Shown: positions 23,058-34,044 of the stretch, in pieces | Numbering within the stretch: the first letter of the stretch is position 1 | How the letters are laid out: each line of letters starts with the position of its first letter | Assembly: GCA_015143295.1 (NCBI GenBank) | Contig: CM026554.1 | Coordinates: 28,347,531-28,411,530, forward strand | Origin: Tetracentron sinense | Lineage: Eukaryota; Streptophyta; Magnoliopsida; Trochodendrales; Trochodendraceae | DNA length: 64,000 nt | Direction of reading: 5' to 3' | Made by a program: the position numbers and the translations under genes | The notes under the pieces: model-generated | The model's database searches: none | What the model was told of the DNA's origin: nothing | Seen by the model: only the letters and a program-made list of their open reading frames with translations

Positions 23058-23690
23058 AATTTTTTTTGATAGGCAAACTAACGCATCATATATATATAAA
23101 ACTGGGAAAGAGGGAATAGAGATTCACAAAGAGTGAACCGAAACTACAGATAAAGAAGATACATCAAAACTACATAAAAGAAGATGCCATGCAAAGAACC
23201 ACAGATGAACAATAACTCTCTTTAGGTCAGGAGTACGAAGGCCTCCCACCCATTGGTTGCACCCTTAATTGAGGCCCAGACTCTAATAAATTTGCATGCC
23301 TGCTTGGTGACTCTTACTCCTGATAAAGAAGAGTCATCAAAAATCCGTCCATTCCGCTCTTTCCAGATGGACCACGTGACCGCCCCTAGGATAAGCGCCC
23401 AAAAGTGTTCCAGATGAGGACCCAACAAGCCCGACTACCAGGCATTGGCAAGATAAGAAACTTTGGAAGGAAGAGGGAAGAACCCATGCAACTCCAAAAT
23501 GAGTTAGAAAGTACCTCTAGATGAATTGCGCAAAAAGGATACCTTGGATGGCATATACAGATCTATTTGGAAGATTCCAACCTTTACTTTGAAGATAGTC
23601 CACTGTCAAGATTTTATCTAGAAAAGCTGTCCATAAAAAAAGGATACCTTGGATAGCAAGCATGAATACCTATTTGTTTTGATTTTTTGT
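23058..23690 (-). mobile_element. 5'-truncated LINE (3' end)
   Basis: A T run (23058 onward) followed by GATAGGCAAA is the reversed poly(A) tail. On the minus strand 23428-23222 encodes a LINE ORF2 C-terminus, GAVTWSIWKERNGRIFDDSS then FIRVWASIKGATNGWEAF. WSIWKERN is typical of plant LINE C-termini. The rest toward 23690 is degraded zf-RVT sequence. Confidence 0.8.
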
Positions 23691-24669
23691 ACACTTAGCT
23701 GTCTCTCGCCTAAATAGATCCTTGGCATCCTTGAATAATTTTTTTTCAATCAAAATAGTTATAGTTTAGGTAATAACTAACATTGTTAGTGCATGTGCGT
23801 CCAGGTCTGAGTAAAATATATCATTGATAAGGAATTTTGGGCAAGGTTGGATGGAGTAATTCACCCATTTGTTAGTTGGAGGGGTCCAAGTCCGAGTAGA
23901 TGAAGTAGTCATTTTTTTCCGATATGTTTCTTTCTTTCCTAAGTTTGTTTATATCGGTTCCAACTTGTCGCGCCCCAAAATACCCCCTAGGAGTTAAGGG
24001 ATGCTTTAGGGGTGACTATACACACCTGCCAAACCATCCTGTAATGAACAAGGTAAACATGATACAATAGCAATAAAATCAGAGTGCGGAAGCTATAACA
24101 TGAGTGCGGAAACGTGAACCAACTTTTTTTTTTCTCATAAACCATCTTAGTATTCCAAGTTAAAATATACATAACACATCAAGTCAAAGGTGGACAGACC
24201 CACCTATCAAAATACAAAAGGAACTCTCTAACACTCTCCTCTCAACAGTAGTCGAGGTATGGCCACACGTCCAAATCTCTATTCGCTTGCGACTGTAACA
24301 GGATAGATGGCTCCCTCTCCTCTATGTACACTTCCTCGACCCAAGGCTCAGGGTCGAGGACATCCACGGTACCTACCGACATAAAAGTACGGCTTAGCAT
24401 GGAATACTCAGCGAGTACAAGCTACTAGCTAACCATAGCAATAGCGAAAGCATAACAGCAGTGAACACAATACAAAATATTGATTTAAAGCAATACTAGA
24501 AGCATAAGATAAATAGCATTGAACATGAAGCAATATAATTATCTGGACATGCGTACATGAATGCGAAAACCTCGGTAAAACTCATGTTCGGAAACCCTTT
24601 TCATGTCTCGGTCTTGCTTGTGAAAATCATGCATGCGTGTCTTGTCTTGTTTTGTATTTTATGTCTTGA

Positions 24670-25012
24670 CTTGTATACTTGTGAGCCAGAGGCTAGCACC
24701 CGCACATCCCTGGGTTACCAACCTTTTTGACATTTCCTTTTCTTGTGAGCCAGAGGTTAACACCCTTCTTGGGCTACCAACCTCCTTGACATGTACTTGT
24801 TTCGTTTCACTTGTGAGCCAAAGGCTAGCACCCTTCACTTGAGCTACCAACCTCCTTGACGTGTAATTGTTTCATTTTCTTGTGAGTCAAAGGCTAGTAC
24901 CCTTCACTTGTGCTACCAACCTCCTTGACATGTGTCCTTTTATTCACTTGTGAGCCAGAGGCTAGCACCCTTCACTTGGGCTACTAACCTCCTTGACATG
25001 TTCTTGTTTTCA
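24670..25012. repeat. Tandem repeat of about 65 bp, five units, inside the solo LTR
   Basis: Each unit has CTTGTGAGCCAGAGGCTAGC, ACCCTTC, GCTACCAACCTCCTTGACAT. Units begin near 24680, 24744, 24810, 24879 and 24948. The other solo LTR of this family carries a different tandem array at the matching place (57045-57310). Confidence 0.85.
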
Positions 25013-25974
25013 TGTTTGATTTATCATATAAAGCTACTCGTGGAAAACCCGGTTCATGCATGCATGCGTGCTTGTCAATAGTGGCAACCATGATGACATG
25101 TTGGAATGGGAGGATCACATGAATATAGCATTTTAATTTCTAGCATAAACGTATGATAATTTAGGTAACATATAGCGCATTTGAGCAATTGATCATTCAT
25201 AAGAAAATTTACACAATTCCTATTTCCATTTTCTTCCTCAAATCCATTTATCCCTTGTTTAGTCATTTTATCAAACACACAGTGTGCAACATTTCTTAGT
25301 CCTTCCATTTCCTCTTTTTAGTGCATATTTTTCATCAAGACATCAAGGTACATTCGTTATTTGTAAAATGCCCATCCTCCATTTTCCATTTCACACATCA
25401 CACAACATCCCTACGGCATCCAATCGCCTTAATCAACATCCCATCCACCCATCCATACCTTTTTCTTATCTTGTTTATATTTAGTGAAGATGATCCATTT
25501 CATAAGGAAGAAAGCATTATATCAAGAGTCACCATTCACAATAGAAAACCTAGGTTATTGCTAAGGAAGTTAGTAGGGTGTACTAACTTTGAAATCAAGG
25601 TTTGACCTTGAAGAAACCTTGAAATAGAATCCCAAATGGTAGGGAAGAACCGTCGCTTGAAGAAGGCTTGATTTGGAGGAATAAAACCCTTGCAAAATGT
25701 CGTAGGATCACTGCCCTAGCTTGGAAAGGGAACACCACACGAGCTTGAGGTTGGATTTGATGAATCCAAGCCTTTTGGGATGATCTTGGGTGTTTAAACC
25801 CTTGATTCTCTCTCTCAAATGGAAAGGGGCCTCTTGAAACCCTAGGTTCTTCTCCCTCTCTCTCAAATACCTCTAAGTGTAGTGAATGGGGACTCAAAAA
25901 CTCGAGCAAGGCTTATAAGGCCAAAGGGTGCTGGCCAAAAGACCAAAAAACCCTTAATGAAAATTCTGCATAAC

Positions 25975-26200
25975 GCGATAGACCGAGCGATCGGTGGTTA
26001 TGACCAAGCGATCGCTTGCCTACCTGACCGACCGGTGTTCCTGACCGAGCGATCGGTCAAAAATATGCTACCTGAAAAAATTCCCTATACAAAAAAGTTA
26101 ACCAGTCGATAGCTACCGATCGATTGGTTTTGGACCGATCAATCGCTAATAATGACCGAGCGATCGGTTGTGAACCAATCGATCCCTAGCGATCGGTGCT
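25975..26200. promoter_or_regulatory. Cluster of CGATCG-centred palindromes in the LTR, next to a TATA-like box
   Basis: Copies include GACCGAGCGATCGGT, AAGCGATCGCTT, GACCGACCGGT, ACCGATCGATTGGT, GACCGATCAATCG and CCAATCGATCCCTAGCGATC. They lie 60-290 bp from the minus-strand TATA-like box at about 25915, on its upstream side. A regulatory role is inference from position. Confidence 0.5.
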
Positions 26201-26414
26201 CTGCAGGTCCCAACTGTTTTGGTCATATCTTTTGACTCGTTCGCCGGATTTTGACGATTCAACTTGTGTTAGATTCGTCTTTCGAAAAGGAACATTTCTG
26301 ACGTTTTAGAATTCTCAATTTCTCTCTTATTTATTAATTAGAGTACGTGGAAGGCCAATTGACTACGAAAGGTCTATTCATTAAGTATGGAAAATTCCGG
26401 GGTGCTACACAACT

Positions 26415-27021
26415 AAATTAGTATTTCTTTCTCATCTAAGTTCATTCATATTGATGCCAACTAAATTAGTATTGAAAGTATTGTGATTTTACTTTCTACT
26501 CCTTGAATTGAAGAAAGTGAGTCTCTTTAAATTAAATAAGAACAGAAGAAATTTGAGAAGAATCAAAAGGCTAAGGCGATATGTATTGGTCTTTAAGTGG
26601 GTTTTACATGGACATGACTTAAGACTCACTCTAGACTTATCCAAGACCTTTCCGGGAGTTAAACCGGACAGGTCTGGATATTTTTAGACCAGATCTGACC
26701 CGTGTAATAAATGAGTGTTGATCTTGAACCAATTCAAACCTGACCATTTATGATCGGGTCTGGTTCACAATTTTTTCTTAGCCCCGTTTATATGATGGTT
26801 GGGTCTGATTCTACCCCTATCCCGCTCAGAGCCATTCACTGCCCTTTGGTGGGGGGGGGGGGGGGGTAGTAAATCATATGGCAAGAGAATTAAATAATGG
26901 GCTCTCAAATGGAGTGGGTTTAGCTTCTCAAGTTAAAATTATGCTTCATGCTTTTTAGCGCACTTCCATGTTTATTTCTAAAACATGATGATCGAAGATT
27001 CTTCATTCTATCTTTTTGCAG
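26415..27021 (+). other. Sequence upstream of the OCT7 coding start
   Basis: No gene. A 16-base G run occupies 26851-26866. The stretch ends with TTCTATCTTTTTGCAG, a good splice acceptor one base before the ATG, so it is taken as the end of an intron in the 5' untranslated region. Confidence 0.5.
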
Positions 27022-27290
27022 ATGGGAGATGAGAATCCAGTGTACACTGTGGATGAAGCACTTGTTGCCATGGGGTTTGGGAAATTTCAGGGCCTTGTGC
27101 TTGCTTATGCTGGGATGGGCTGGGTTGCCGATGCAATGGAAATGATGCTTCTCTCTTTTGTAGGACCAGCAGTTCAGTCCGAGTGGGGGCTTTCTTCTCA
27201 TGAAGAGAGCCTGATATCAAGTGTTGTTTTTGCTGGCATGCTAGTTGGAGCATATTCATGGGGCATCGTTTCAGATATCTATGGGCGGAG
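27022..27290 (+). CDS. OCT7: Organic cation/carnitine transporter 7-like protein, first coding exon
   Basis: This exon encodes residues 1-90 of a major facilitator superfamily transporter of the plant OCT7/NIAP (SV2-related) group, which imports organic cations, carnitine or nicotinate-type substrates across a membrane. The start MGDENPVYTVDEAL lies directly after a splice acceptor. Membrane segment 1 covers about residues 22-46 (GLVLAYAGMGWVADAMEMML) and segment 2 about 66-84. Together GIVSDIYGRR (81-90) forms the MFS motif A, G-x3-D-x2-G-R-R. Close similarity to Arabidopsis At3g13050 is clear from memory of the family. Arg90 is split: its third base must come from the next exon. That requires a GC donor at 27291-27292 (GCAGGT), because the GT four bases further on would break the frame. 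No lesion is seen in the exon. Confidence 0.92.
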
Positions 27291-27703
27291 GCAGGTTCTT
27301 TTTTATTTTCTTATACCATGTGCAATCTTACCTTTATTAATCCACCTTTTTTATTCGGCTCTGTCAATTGTAAGGCATCCTAACATCATATTTTTACTAG
27401 GGTGTGGCATTTACTTCATAAGTAATGAAATTCCTGCCAAAATTATTTTATAACATGTTCAAGATCTAAATATTTTAATGTTTAGCTTTTAATTCTTGTT
27501 CTGGACGCTTTCTTTTTCCTTATTGGAAGCATAGTTTTGATAGCATATATTTTATTCATTTACTTCCTGCAAACAATGAGTCCTATGCGTGTTACCTACT
27601 GAAAATTATTTTTAAAATTCCAGGAAACAAAAAATTACTAATTCTCTGTCAATTGGAAATAATTTTGTTGAAACAGGTGATTGAATGTTTGAAGTTCTCA
27701 TAG

Positions 27704-27705
<2 letters not shown>

Positions 27706-27750
<45 letters not shown>
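27706..27750. repeat. (AT)n microsatellite
   Basis: An uninterrupted AT run of about 22 units lies in the first coding intron of OCT7. Confidence 0.97.
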
Positions 27751-27752
<2 letters not shown>

Positions 27753-28069
27753 TGTCAAATGATCTAATATGTTCTCATAATTTTAACTTCATATCTAAAA
27801 AGCAACCAAATCTTACTTTTTCGATCGGTGGAAAAAAAACTCAAATGTGGGTAGAATGTTTTGCGGCAATTACATCGTTTTTTGGGTGTTTATGTCCTTG
27901 TGTTTTTTTTTATAATTCCCAACATACCTTTTTATTTCTTTATTTATCAGTAAACAAAGATTCCATTATAGACCAATAAAATAACATATATATCAAGAGT
28001 TCACAAGGAAGTAAACTCGAAAACGTTAGACTTTAGCTATAGGCATCCAAAGACGTTAGACTTTAGCTA

Positions 28070-28790
28070 CAATGGTAGGTCCCCTACTTCTACAATCTCT
28101 TTATGAGATGAGCTCCAAAATAAGATTAGATGTTGGATACTCATATAAGGAAGAGAACGAGAGGTGGAGAGATTGTAAAAAACTCTCGAGTTTCTCTCTT
28201 TCCAAATATCCCATGCTAGGCACCCGGGGAAAAAAGAAGTTCAAATCACTTCGCTCGGGGTGCCCAAACTCACCGAGGACCAATAGGATAAAGAGGGAAA
28301 GACCCAAAAACTCCTAGTCGAGAAATGAAGAATCCCCTAATCCCAAATGCAAAAGGACAGTACAACAACAAATGGTCTATTGATTCGTCTGCTTGGAGCC
28401 GGAGGCATAGAAAACATTGATTTGCCATTCTCTACTCTCTCCTTTTAAAATGATCGATTGTGAGAATCTTATCTAACACTTTAGTTCAAAGGAAAAAGGA
28501 TTTCTTGGACGGAACCCCCCGATTCCAAATAGATCGGTGGGGAAAAGGAATAGTTGGGCCAAAACAATCCGGAAAAACAAATGATCTCATTGAAAGTTGA
28601 CAACTGTTAACCGTAGTCTAGACCCTAGAATCCCTACTAAGGTTATTCGGTGGTGAGACTTTTAGACGACCCATTAACCTAAACATATCCTTTAACTCCC
28701 AACCGTTCAGTCCTCTCCTAAACTTTGGATACCACTCTCTCCCCCGCTACTCTATCTATGTAGGGGCCACTTTCTTTTCTACTCCACTCA
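28070..28790 (-). pseudogene. LINE ORF2 zf-RVT remnant
   Basis: On the minus strand the LINE C-terminal region can be read in order: RGLNGWELKDMFRLMGRLK (about 28720-28665), a degraded linker, MANQCFLCLRLQADESIDHL followed by LLYCPFA (28440-28355) and IWKERNSRVF (about 28200-28170). The Cys pair in CFLC and the His/Cys in DHLLLYC are the zf-RVT signature. Frameshifts and stops are present. Confidence 0.8.
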
Positions 28791-28934
28791 TATATGAAAA
28801 TATTCGTAACCAAAATAACTCCTTTTTTTTGGTAGCACAAGATCTAACAAGATCCTCAGACTTTATATGTAAAAACTTTAATGTGTGAAGGTTGCTTATG
28901 CTACTTAAAAAGAGGTTCTTGAAGTTATCCTTTA

Positions 28935-29240
28935 ACAGAGATTAAATGTATTAAGCCAAAAAGGATCTCCTGGTTCATTTAACACTACCTCTTTCAGATC
29001 ACCCAACCACCTATCCAATGGATCATCTTTATCAAATATGTGGCTGAGGTCTATACGATCCTATGGTGCATCACCCCCCAAGCATCCTTAGTGAGTTGCT
29101 TCAGTTGCAACCTCATATTATTATGGGCGTACACCAATTGCTTCAACTTTTCATATTTTAACCGATTGCGAGGCTTCAAATGAACCAAGGAGATGGTGCT
29201 CCAATTTCGTTCGCAGCCGCTATATGATGTTGTTTGGGAT
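28935..29240 (-). pseudogene. hAT transposase C-terminal fragment
   Basis: The minus strand reads CERNWSTISLVHLKPRNRLK, then KLKQLVYAHNNMRL, then, after a break, DRIDLSHIFDKDDPLDRWL. This is the hAT dimerisation region (CERNWS...H...RNRL...YVHYNMRL) and the acidic tail after it. The protein would be a nuclear DNA-cutting transposase; only about 80 residues of more than 600 remain. The upstream side is interrupted by the inverted repeat at 29286-29475. Confidence 0.85.
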
Positions 29241-29285
29241 GGAATCCGTATAACAAATTTTCTTAGATTGAGGGCATCCATACAA

Positions 29286-29475
29286 TGGTTTAAAAACTCG
29301 CCGAAAACGATACGTATCGCTCGAGACGTATTGGTTTCGGTTGCACCCGGGTCCCGAAACCCCACCTTTACCTTTGTTTTCTGAAAAAAATAATACTCGG
29401 CCGAAACCGTTACGTATCAGCCGAGTCCTACGATACGTCACGGTTTCGGCCATAGGACTCGCCCGATGTCTTAAC
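29286..29475. repeat. CG-rich inverted repeat with ACGTATCG motifs (MITE-like)
   Basis: Repeated, partly palindromic blocks such as GATACGTATCG, GAAACCGTTACGTATC and GATACGTCACGGTTTCGGCC surround a short centre. This looks like a small non-autonomous element inserted next to the hAT fragment. Ends not fixed. Confidence 0.4.
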
Positions 29476-30570
29476 ATTTAAGGGTTCCAAAAATCCCTAA
29501 ACCCATTCCGAAAATGCCTCTTTCCTTCTCTCTTCTTCTCTACCCATTCTAACCCCTATTAACTAAATCCTTTTGATTTTTGTTGATTAACAACTTGATT
29601 TGACGTTTGAATCATTGATTTGAAGAAATCTACGCCAAGTTCTTCCTTTCGGGGAACTCAATTTGAGAGCTAAATCAAGTGTCAAGGGAATATCTTCATC
29701 CTTCTCATCCTCCTCTAAAAGAAAATCTTGCCCATATGAGCTTATGAGTTCTGTCTGCCCAGCTTCCCGACTCCAGATTTCTAAATCTTTCCTTCCTAGA
29801 CTTGCTAGTCATCCTTCTTAATATCCTTATCCCAACTAAGCTCAATCAATGAACATGTTGTTTCTAAATGGATGAGAAACAAACTTCATATAATTATAAA
29901 ATTCTAGCTGTTATTGTAACTGCCATAGCTCTTCAATAGTGAACATCTTGTCCCAATCCTTGCTTACCCCTTTAATTTAGATTCACTTGATTCTCACTTT
30001 TCGTATATTCAGTTCTGTTTCTCTAGATACTAATTTTTTATAATCATGATCAAATTCTTGTTCAAGTACAATCCATCTTTTCCTTGGTACGAAAATGCCA
30101 GGTGTGGTGCCATGTATTTTGTACTGGTACTTTCATGATGTATGCATTGCAAATTACATCGCAGTTGTCTCAATTGTAACATGAAGATTCCTTAAAAGTT
30201 TCCTAGTCTAACTAGTGATGCTTCTGCTGCTCATTACAAAAATGAACAAATGGACACTCACATCTGTTGTTTCACACTAAATTTGTAACTTCTAAAATTT
30301 GACTTCGTTTTGATTTCTTGCAGGCTATAAACTGTTTTTGGCTAATTTCGTTGTTTAATTTATTGCTCTGAATTAAATTGGCTTAAATTGGTTGGGCTGT
30401 ATTAGTGTTACTCACTCATTGATTCATTATTTTGCTATTCCTTTGAGAAATTATGATTGTATGCAACTTGTTATGTTCAGCACTTCTGTGATTCTATGTG
30501 CATTTTCCCATGCTTCTGATAACTTTGCTTATCCTTTGTTTTGATTGTTTTCTTTCCTCTCCATATCCAG

Positions 30571-30808
30571 GAATGGGTTCCTCATTACTGCAATAGTTAC
30601 TTCTATTGCTGGTTTTCTAAGTGCTTTTGCCCCAAATTATACTTCATTGCTTATTCTTCGTTGTTTGGTTGGTATTGGTCTCGGTGGTGTCCCTGTGTTT
30701 GCATCCTGGTTTCTAGAATTTATCCCTGCTCCAAACAGAGGCAAGTGGATGGTTATTTTTTCAGCTTTTTGGACGCTTGGAACAGTTTTTGAGGCTTCAC
30801 TTGCTTGG
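30571..30808 (+). CDS. OCT7: Organic cation/carnitine transporter 7-like protein, second coding exon
   Basis: This exon continues the MFS transporter with residues 90-169. It opens [20 protein letters not shown] (membrane segment 3). [20 protein letters not shown] follows (segment 4), then the cytoplasmic [12 protein letters not shown] loop and segment 5 ([19 protein letters not shown]). The PxxxRG loop is a family hallmark. The acceptor is CCATATCCAG and the donor TTGG/GTATGG, with an intron after a complete codon (phase 0). The family is about 470-500 residues long, so roughly 320 residues and seven membrane segments are still missing. I recognise none of them between 30809 and 64000: the next intron is either at least 33 kb long and full of transposons, or the gene is cut off. 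No lesions are seen in the exon itself. Confidence 0.92.
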
Positions 30809-31225
30809 GTATGGCTTTCATTTCCTCACAATCTCTAGTTGTCTTGCAAGTAATTCTATGTAGACATGATTTTATTTAATAGGACATCAAGTGGATGCTT
30901 TTCCTGTTGTCAATGATTTTGAAGGAGTTCTTTATTTTTAAAAGCAGAATTTTATATTAATGGAATTCCATCGTATTTACTGATGTTTAATCTTTCATCC
31001 TTAGGGAATCTCTGATTCCCTCATACCTATAATTTTCTCTTTTATGATACACTGGTCAGTAACATATTAAGAGAATGTTATTTTATTTGATTTGTTTTTT
31101 GAATTATTTAGCTTTAAAATTGGGAGCTATAGAGGATATATTGTTTCTAATTCTTTATAAGTTATGGCCTATTATTCTATGACGAATATTTTGAATGAAA
31201 TTAGAAACTTCTAATCTAGGAGGGA

Positions 31226-31435
31226 TTGTTGAGTTGGAATAAACTAAGGTTTGATGGTGAGAAGAAGAAGTGAAAAAGAAAGAAGAGAATATGAAAACCA
31301 TAATAATTTTCTACGATTCCTCTGGCCTTTTTTATTAGTATAATAATGAAGTGACAAAAATACCTCTGACGAGCGAGTCGGGAAAAGAGAAATATCATCC
31401 GGTAGATTGAGAATTGGTTACCATTCTAAGTAAAT
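31226..31435. mobile_element. Copia LTR fragment
   Basis: TTGGAATAAAC, a GGTTTGATGGTGAGAAGAAG block and an A/G-rich tract, then TTTTCTACGATTCC, resemble 62242-62330 next to the copia primer site, on the same strand. The far end was not found. Confidence 0.4.
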
Positions 31436-31440
31436 TGGGC

Positions 31441-31482
31441 ATGGAGGGGGGAGGGGGGAGGGGGGAGAGGGCGGGGGGGGCT
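31441..31482 (+). repeat. G-rich tract
   Basis: Seven G runs of 3-8 bases occur within 42 bases, able in principle to form a G-quadruplex. It abuts the 5' limit of LINE-1. Confidence 0.8.
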
Positions 31483-31567
31483 GAACATCTGTCATCTGGT
31501 GGCAGTTAATAAGGCTCTTCATTATTGTATTCAAGGTGGAGAAGGAGAGCCTTTGGAGGAAGGTAAT
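31475..31567 (+). pseudogene. LINE-1 ORF2, first piece
   Basis: GGLNICHLVAVNKALH and then SLWRKV match the plant LINE block GGLNIKPLALVNKALLGKW...SLWRKVI just after the reverse transcriptase. The reading SLWRKVIVAKSRAKFEW is restored when the solo LTR at 31568-34039 and one copy of GTAAT are removed, which proves that the LTR landed in this LINE. Confidence 0.8.
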
Positions 31568-34039
31568 TGTGGTGACCTGAACTCTCGCTTTAGGGAAATC
31601 TGTCCCGAGACACGAGTCCGCCCGCCAATAATGCACAACGGAAAACTTTACCCGCCAAAAATGCGGGAAAATTTGAACTTTTATTAAGCTTAATTAAAAC
31701 AACATAATCGACTGGTCATCACAATAGCCATCATCCCAAAACAAATACCTGGATTAATTACATTCAAGTTTTCATAAAACAAGCGCCTTTATTGCGTCGA
31801 ATATAGCCTTTACAATTTGCAAAACGTTCACCCATACGGTCTTGGTCACCTGACAACTGCATCCTGATTTGCTGACATGAAACGTCAGTGAGCTATGAAG
31901 CTCAGTAAAATTCTCAAGCCTTCTAAGCTATTTTCCATTTCTTAACATTATCAACAATAATATAATAGACTAAGCAGTACCGTTCCGCATTTTCACATAT
32001 GATGATATCCAATACCATGCAATGCAGTAATAATATCAAATATCATAAAACACATCAGTGTAAGGCTTGGCTTACCGTTTTCAATGAGTTCATAACTGTT
32101 GTTATTTACGTGCCGACCCAATGGTCGCTCAGGGCTACATCACCCCATCCAAGGTCTTCAACCTTGCAATGTTTTCCGATTACCAAGTTCATCCAACATA
32201 GGTAATGTACATGACACCAGGTTAACCATCCCAGACAATTGGCCATTCTTTACCTTTGATTCCATAGACTCAATTAATTTAACTGGGCCTTCACCTTGAG
32301 TCTTTAGACTCAATACATAGTCCGGTCTTCACTTGCTAGGACTATTTACCCTTACCATAGTGACAAAGCCGGGGTTCAGGAATAATTCGGCAGAGGTCGA
32401 GTTCGGAACAATTCGGGAAAAATTCGAAACAAATAAAAATAAATTAATAAATATAAAAATATACCGAACAATTTGATTAAAAAATATGCATAATATGTAG
32501 TTTTTTGCCAAGTTTGAGAAAATAATTCAGGAATAATCCGGAATATTCGCGACTCCAATAATTCGCGAATAATTCGGAGAGTAATTCTGCAAAGAAAAAA
32601 AATGCGGGAATAATTTACGATTTTTTGAAAAAAATGGAATTTTTTTGTTACAGAGACCCTTACTCCTGAGTCCAAAGACTCAAATTATTAACCAATTGGA
32701 CCTACACCCATTAAGACCATGTCTTGAGTCCTTAGACTCAAAACATAATCCGGGCCTTCACCCGCTAGGGCCATTTACCCCATAATGTAAGTTGACTCCA
32801 ACACAACTGCTGTGTGGACACCGTCTCTCCTGAAAATCTGTCATCGGAGGAACCCTGATCATACAGTACACCGTCTCCGTCTCTCCTGGCATAGTCAATA
32901 GAGGCACTCCGGCTCTTAATAGACACTGTCTCTCCTGACATAGTCAATGGAGGCACCCCGACTCTTATTAGATGCTGCCTCTCCTATCCTACAACTACTA
33001 GAGGCACCTCGGTCATTTGGTACACCGTCTCTCTTGATATAATCAATGGAGGCACCCCTACTATACACCGCATAATGTTCAATCATTTGAGGACTAAATC
33101 CCGTTTTGTTTTCTTTTAAACATTGTTATGACACCGACTCTCCAGGAAACCCATTCTGGGGTCTAACTACCCCTTCTTTACCTTCATTCGATCCCCATCC
33201 TCCTTTTTACCCATTCTTGGGTTCCATTAGTGTTTAACAACCTATTCAAACCAGACATTTCAATCTGTATTCATCTTATAGTACATTAGAGTTTAATTCA
33301 AAATATTCTTTTCACTTTTCAAAACTAAGTTTCAAACAAGATTTTAACCCATGATTTCCAAAATTTCAAGATCCATTCATTAGAGTCTCAATCTCATTAT
33401 GATTTTCACAAGATCATGAATAATAGAAGAGAAGGGTAGGAATTTTACCTTGGCCTTGAGCTTGATCAAGCAAGAACACCCCTTTCTTTCCTTCCTTCTC
33501 CTTCTTTCTCTCCCAATCTCACTTGCCTCTTCCCTTTCCTTCATAAACAACCCATATGGGTGTGTGGGTTGGCTTATAAAGAATAAGAGAGGAGAGAGAT
33601 GGAGGTGATGGGCTGATGGGGGTGGGTTGGAGTTGATGGGCACGCCCATACCCCAAATCAGATTTTTGTATTTATTTATTTATAAGTCAACTAATCCTTA
33701 ACCACCCTAGTCCTTTGACATGATGCGACCCGACGACATGAGTCGATGCGTGATGCGATTGCTAACCGCTCTGACACTGGGCCGGCACAGTGCCAAAATA
33801 CCAGGCGGGGGTAAATACTGGGCCCACCGGTAATTATTCGGGCACTAAACATAATTAATTGGGCTATCTTAACTAATGATGAGTGTCCTTAATTAAGCCC
33901 AATAATTATTTAGGAGGCTTCATTAATTTAATTAGGTCCAAATAATGACCTTAATATTTTAATAAATTGTTAATTAATTACCCTTAATTAATGACCATCA
34001 TGACCCCATAATTTCACTATAGAATTTTGGGCCATGACA
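31568..34039. mobile_element. Solo LTR, 2472 bp, target duplication GTAAT
   Basis: GTAAT at 31563-31567 is repeated at 34040-34044. The + strand runs TGTGGTGACC ... GGGCCATGACA. A TATA-like TTATAAGCC on the minus strand (about 33570) hints at minus orientation. The inside holds decayed tandem blocks around AGTCTTTAGACTCAA (32300, 32735) and CACCGTCTCTCCTG (32818-33030), plus a hAT MITE. No gag or pol is present. Confidence 0.9.
32356..32655. mobile_element. 300-bp hAT MITE, target duplication ACCCTTAC
   Basis: ACCCTTAC occurs at 32348-32355 and 32656-32663. The ends CATAGTGACAAAGCC and (reversed) CTCTGTAACAAA are related to those of the larger hAT element at 36139-39491. AATAATTCG motifs recur throughout. 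It is nested in the solo LTR. Confidence 0.88.
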
Positions 34040-34044
34040 GTAAT

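Larger units (their letters stand above)
23966..26409 (-). mobile_element. Solo LTR, 2444 bp, target duplication CAACT (family shared with 56266-58609)
   Basis: CAACT at 23961-23965 is repeated at 26410-26414. On the + strand the element runs TGTCGCGCCCC ... GGGGTGCTACA. A TATA-like CTTATAAGCC on the minus strand at about 25910-25919 suggests minus-strand orientation. No gag or pol lies beside it. Inside are a tandem array (24670-25010) and a cluster of CGATCG palindromes (25975-26200). The second copy at 56266-58609 has the same ends. Confidence 0.9.
27291..30570 (+). other. OCT7 intron, apparently of the GC-AG type
   Basis: It begins GCAGGT and ends ATATCCAG. With these ends exon phases fit exactly (269 nt plus 238 nt equals 169 codons) and GRR joins NGF as expected for the family. 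The intron holds an AT microsatellite, an antisense LINE fragment, an antisense hAT transposase fragment and a MITE-like inverted repeat. No other gene was seen in 29480-30570. Confidence 0.7.

Noticed and set aside
27749-27979. Small frame in the OCT7 intron as an alternative exon
   Set aside because: No similarity to the transporter family, follows a microsatellite, and has no convincing splice sites in phase.
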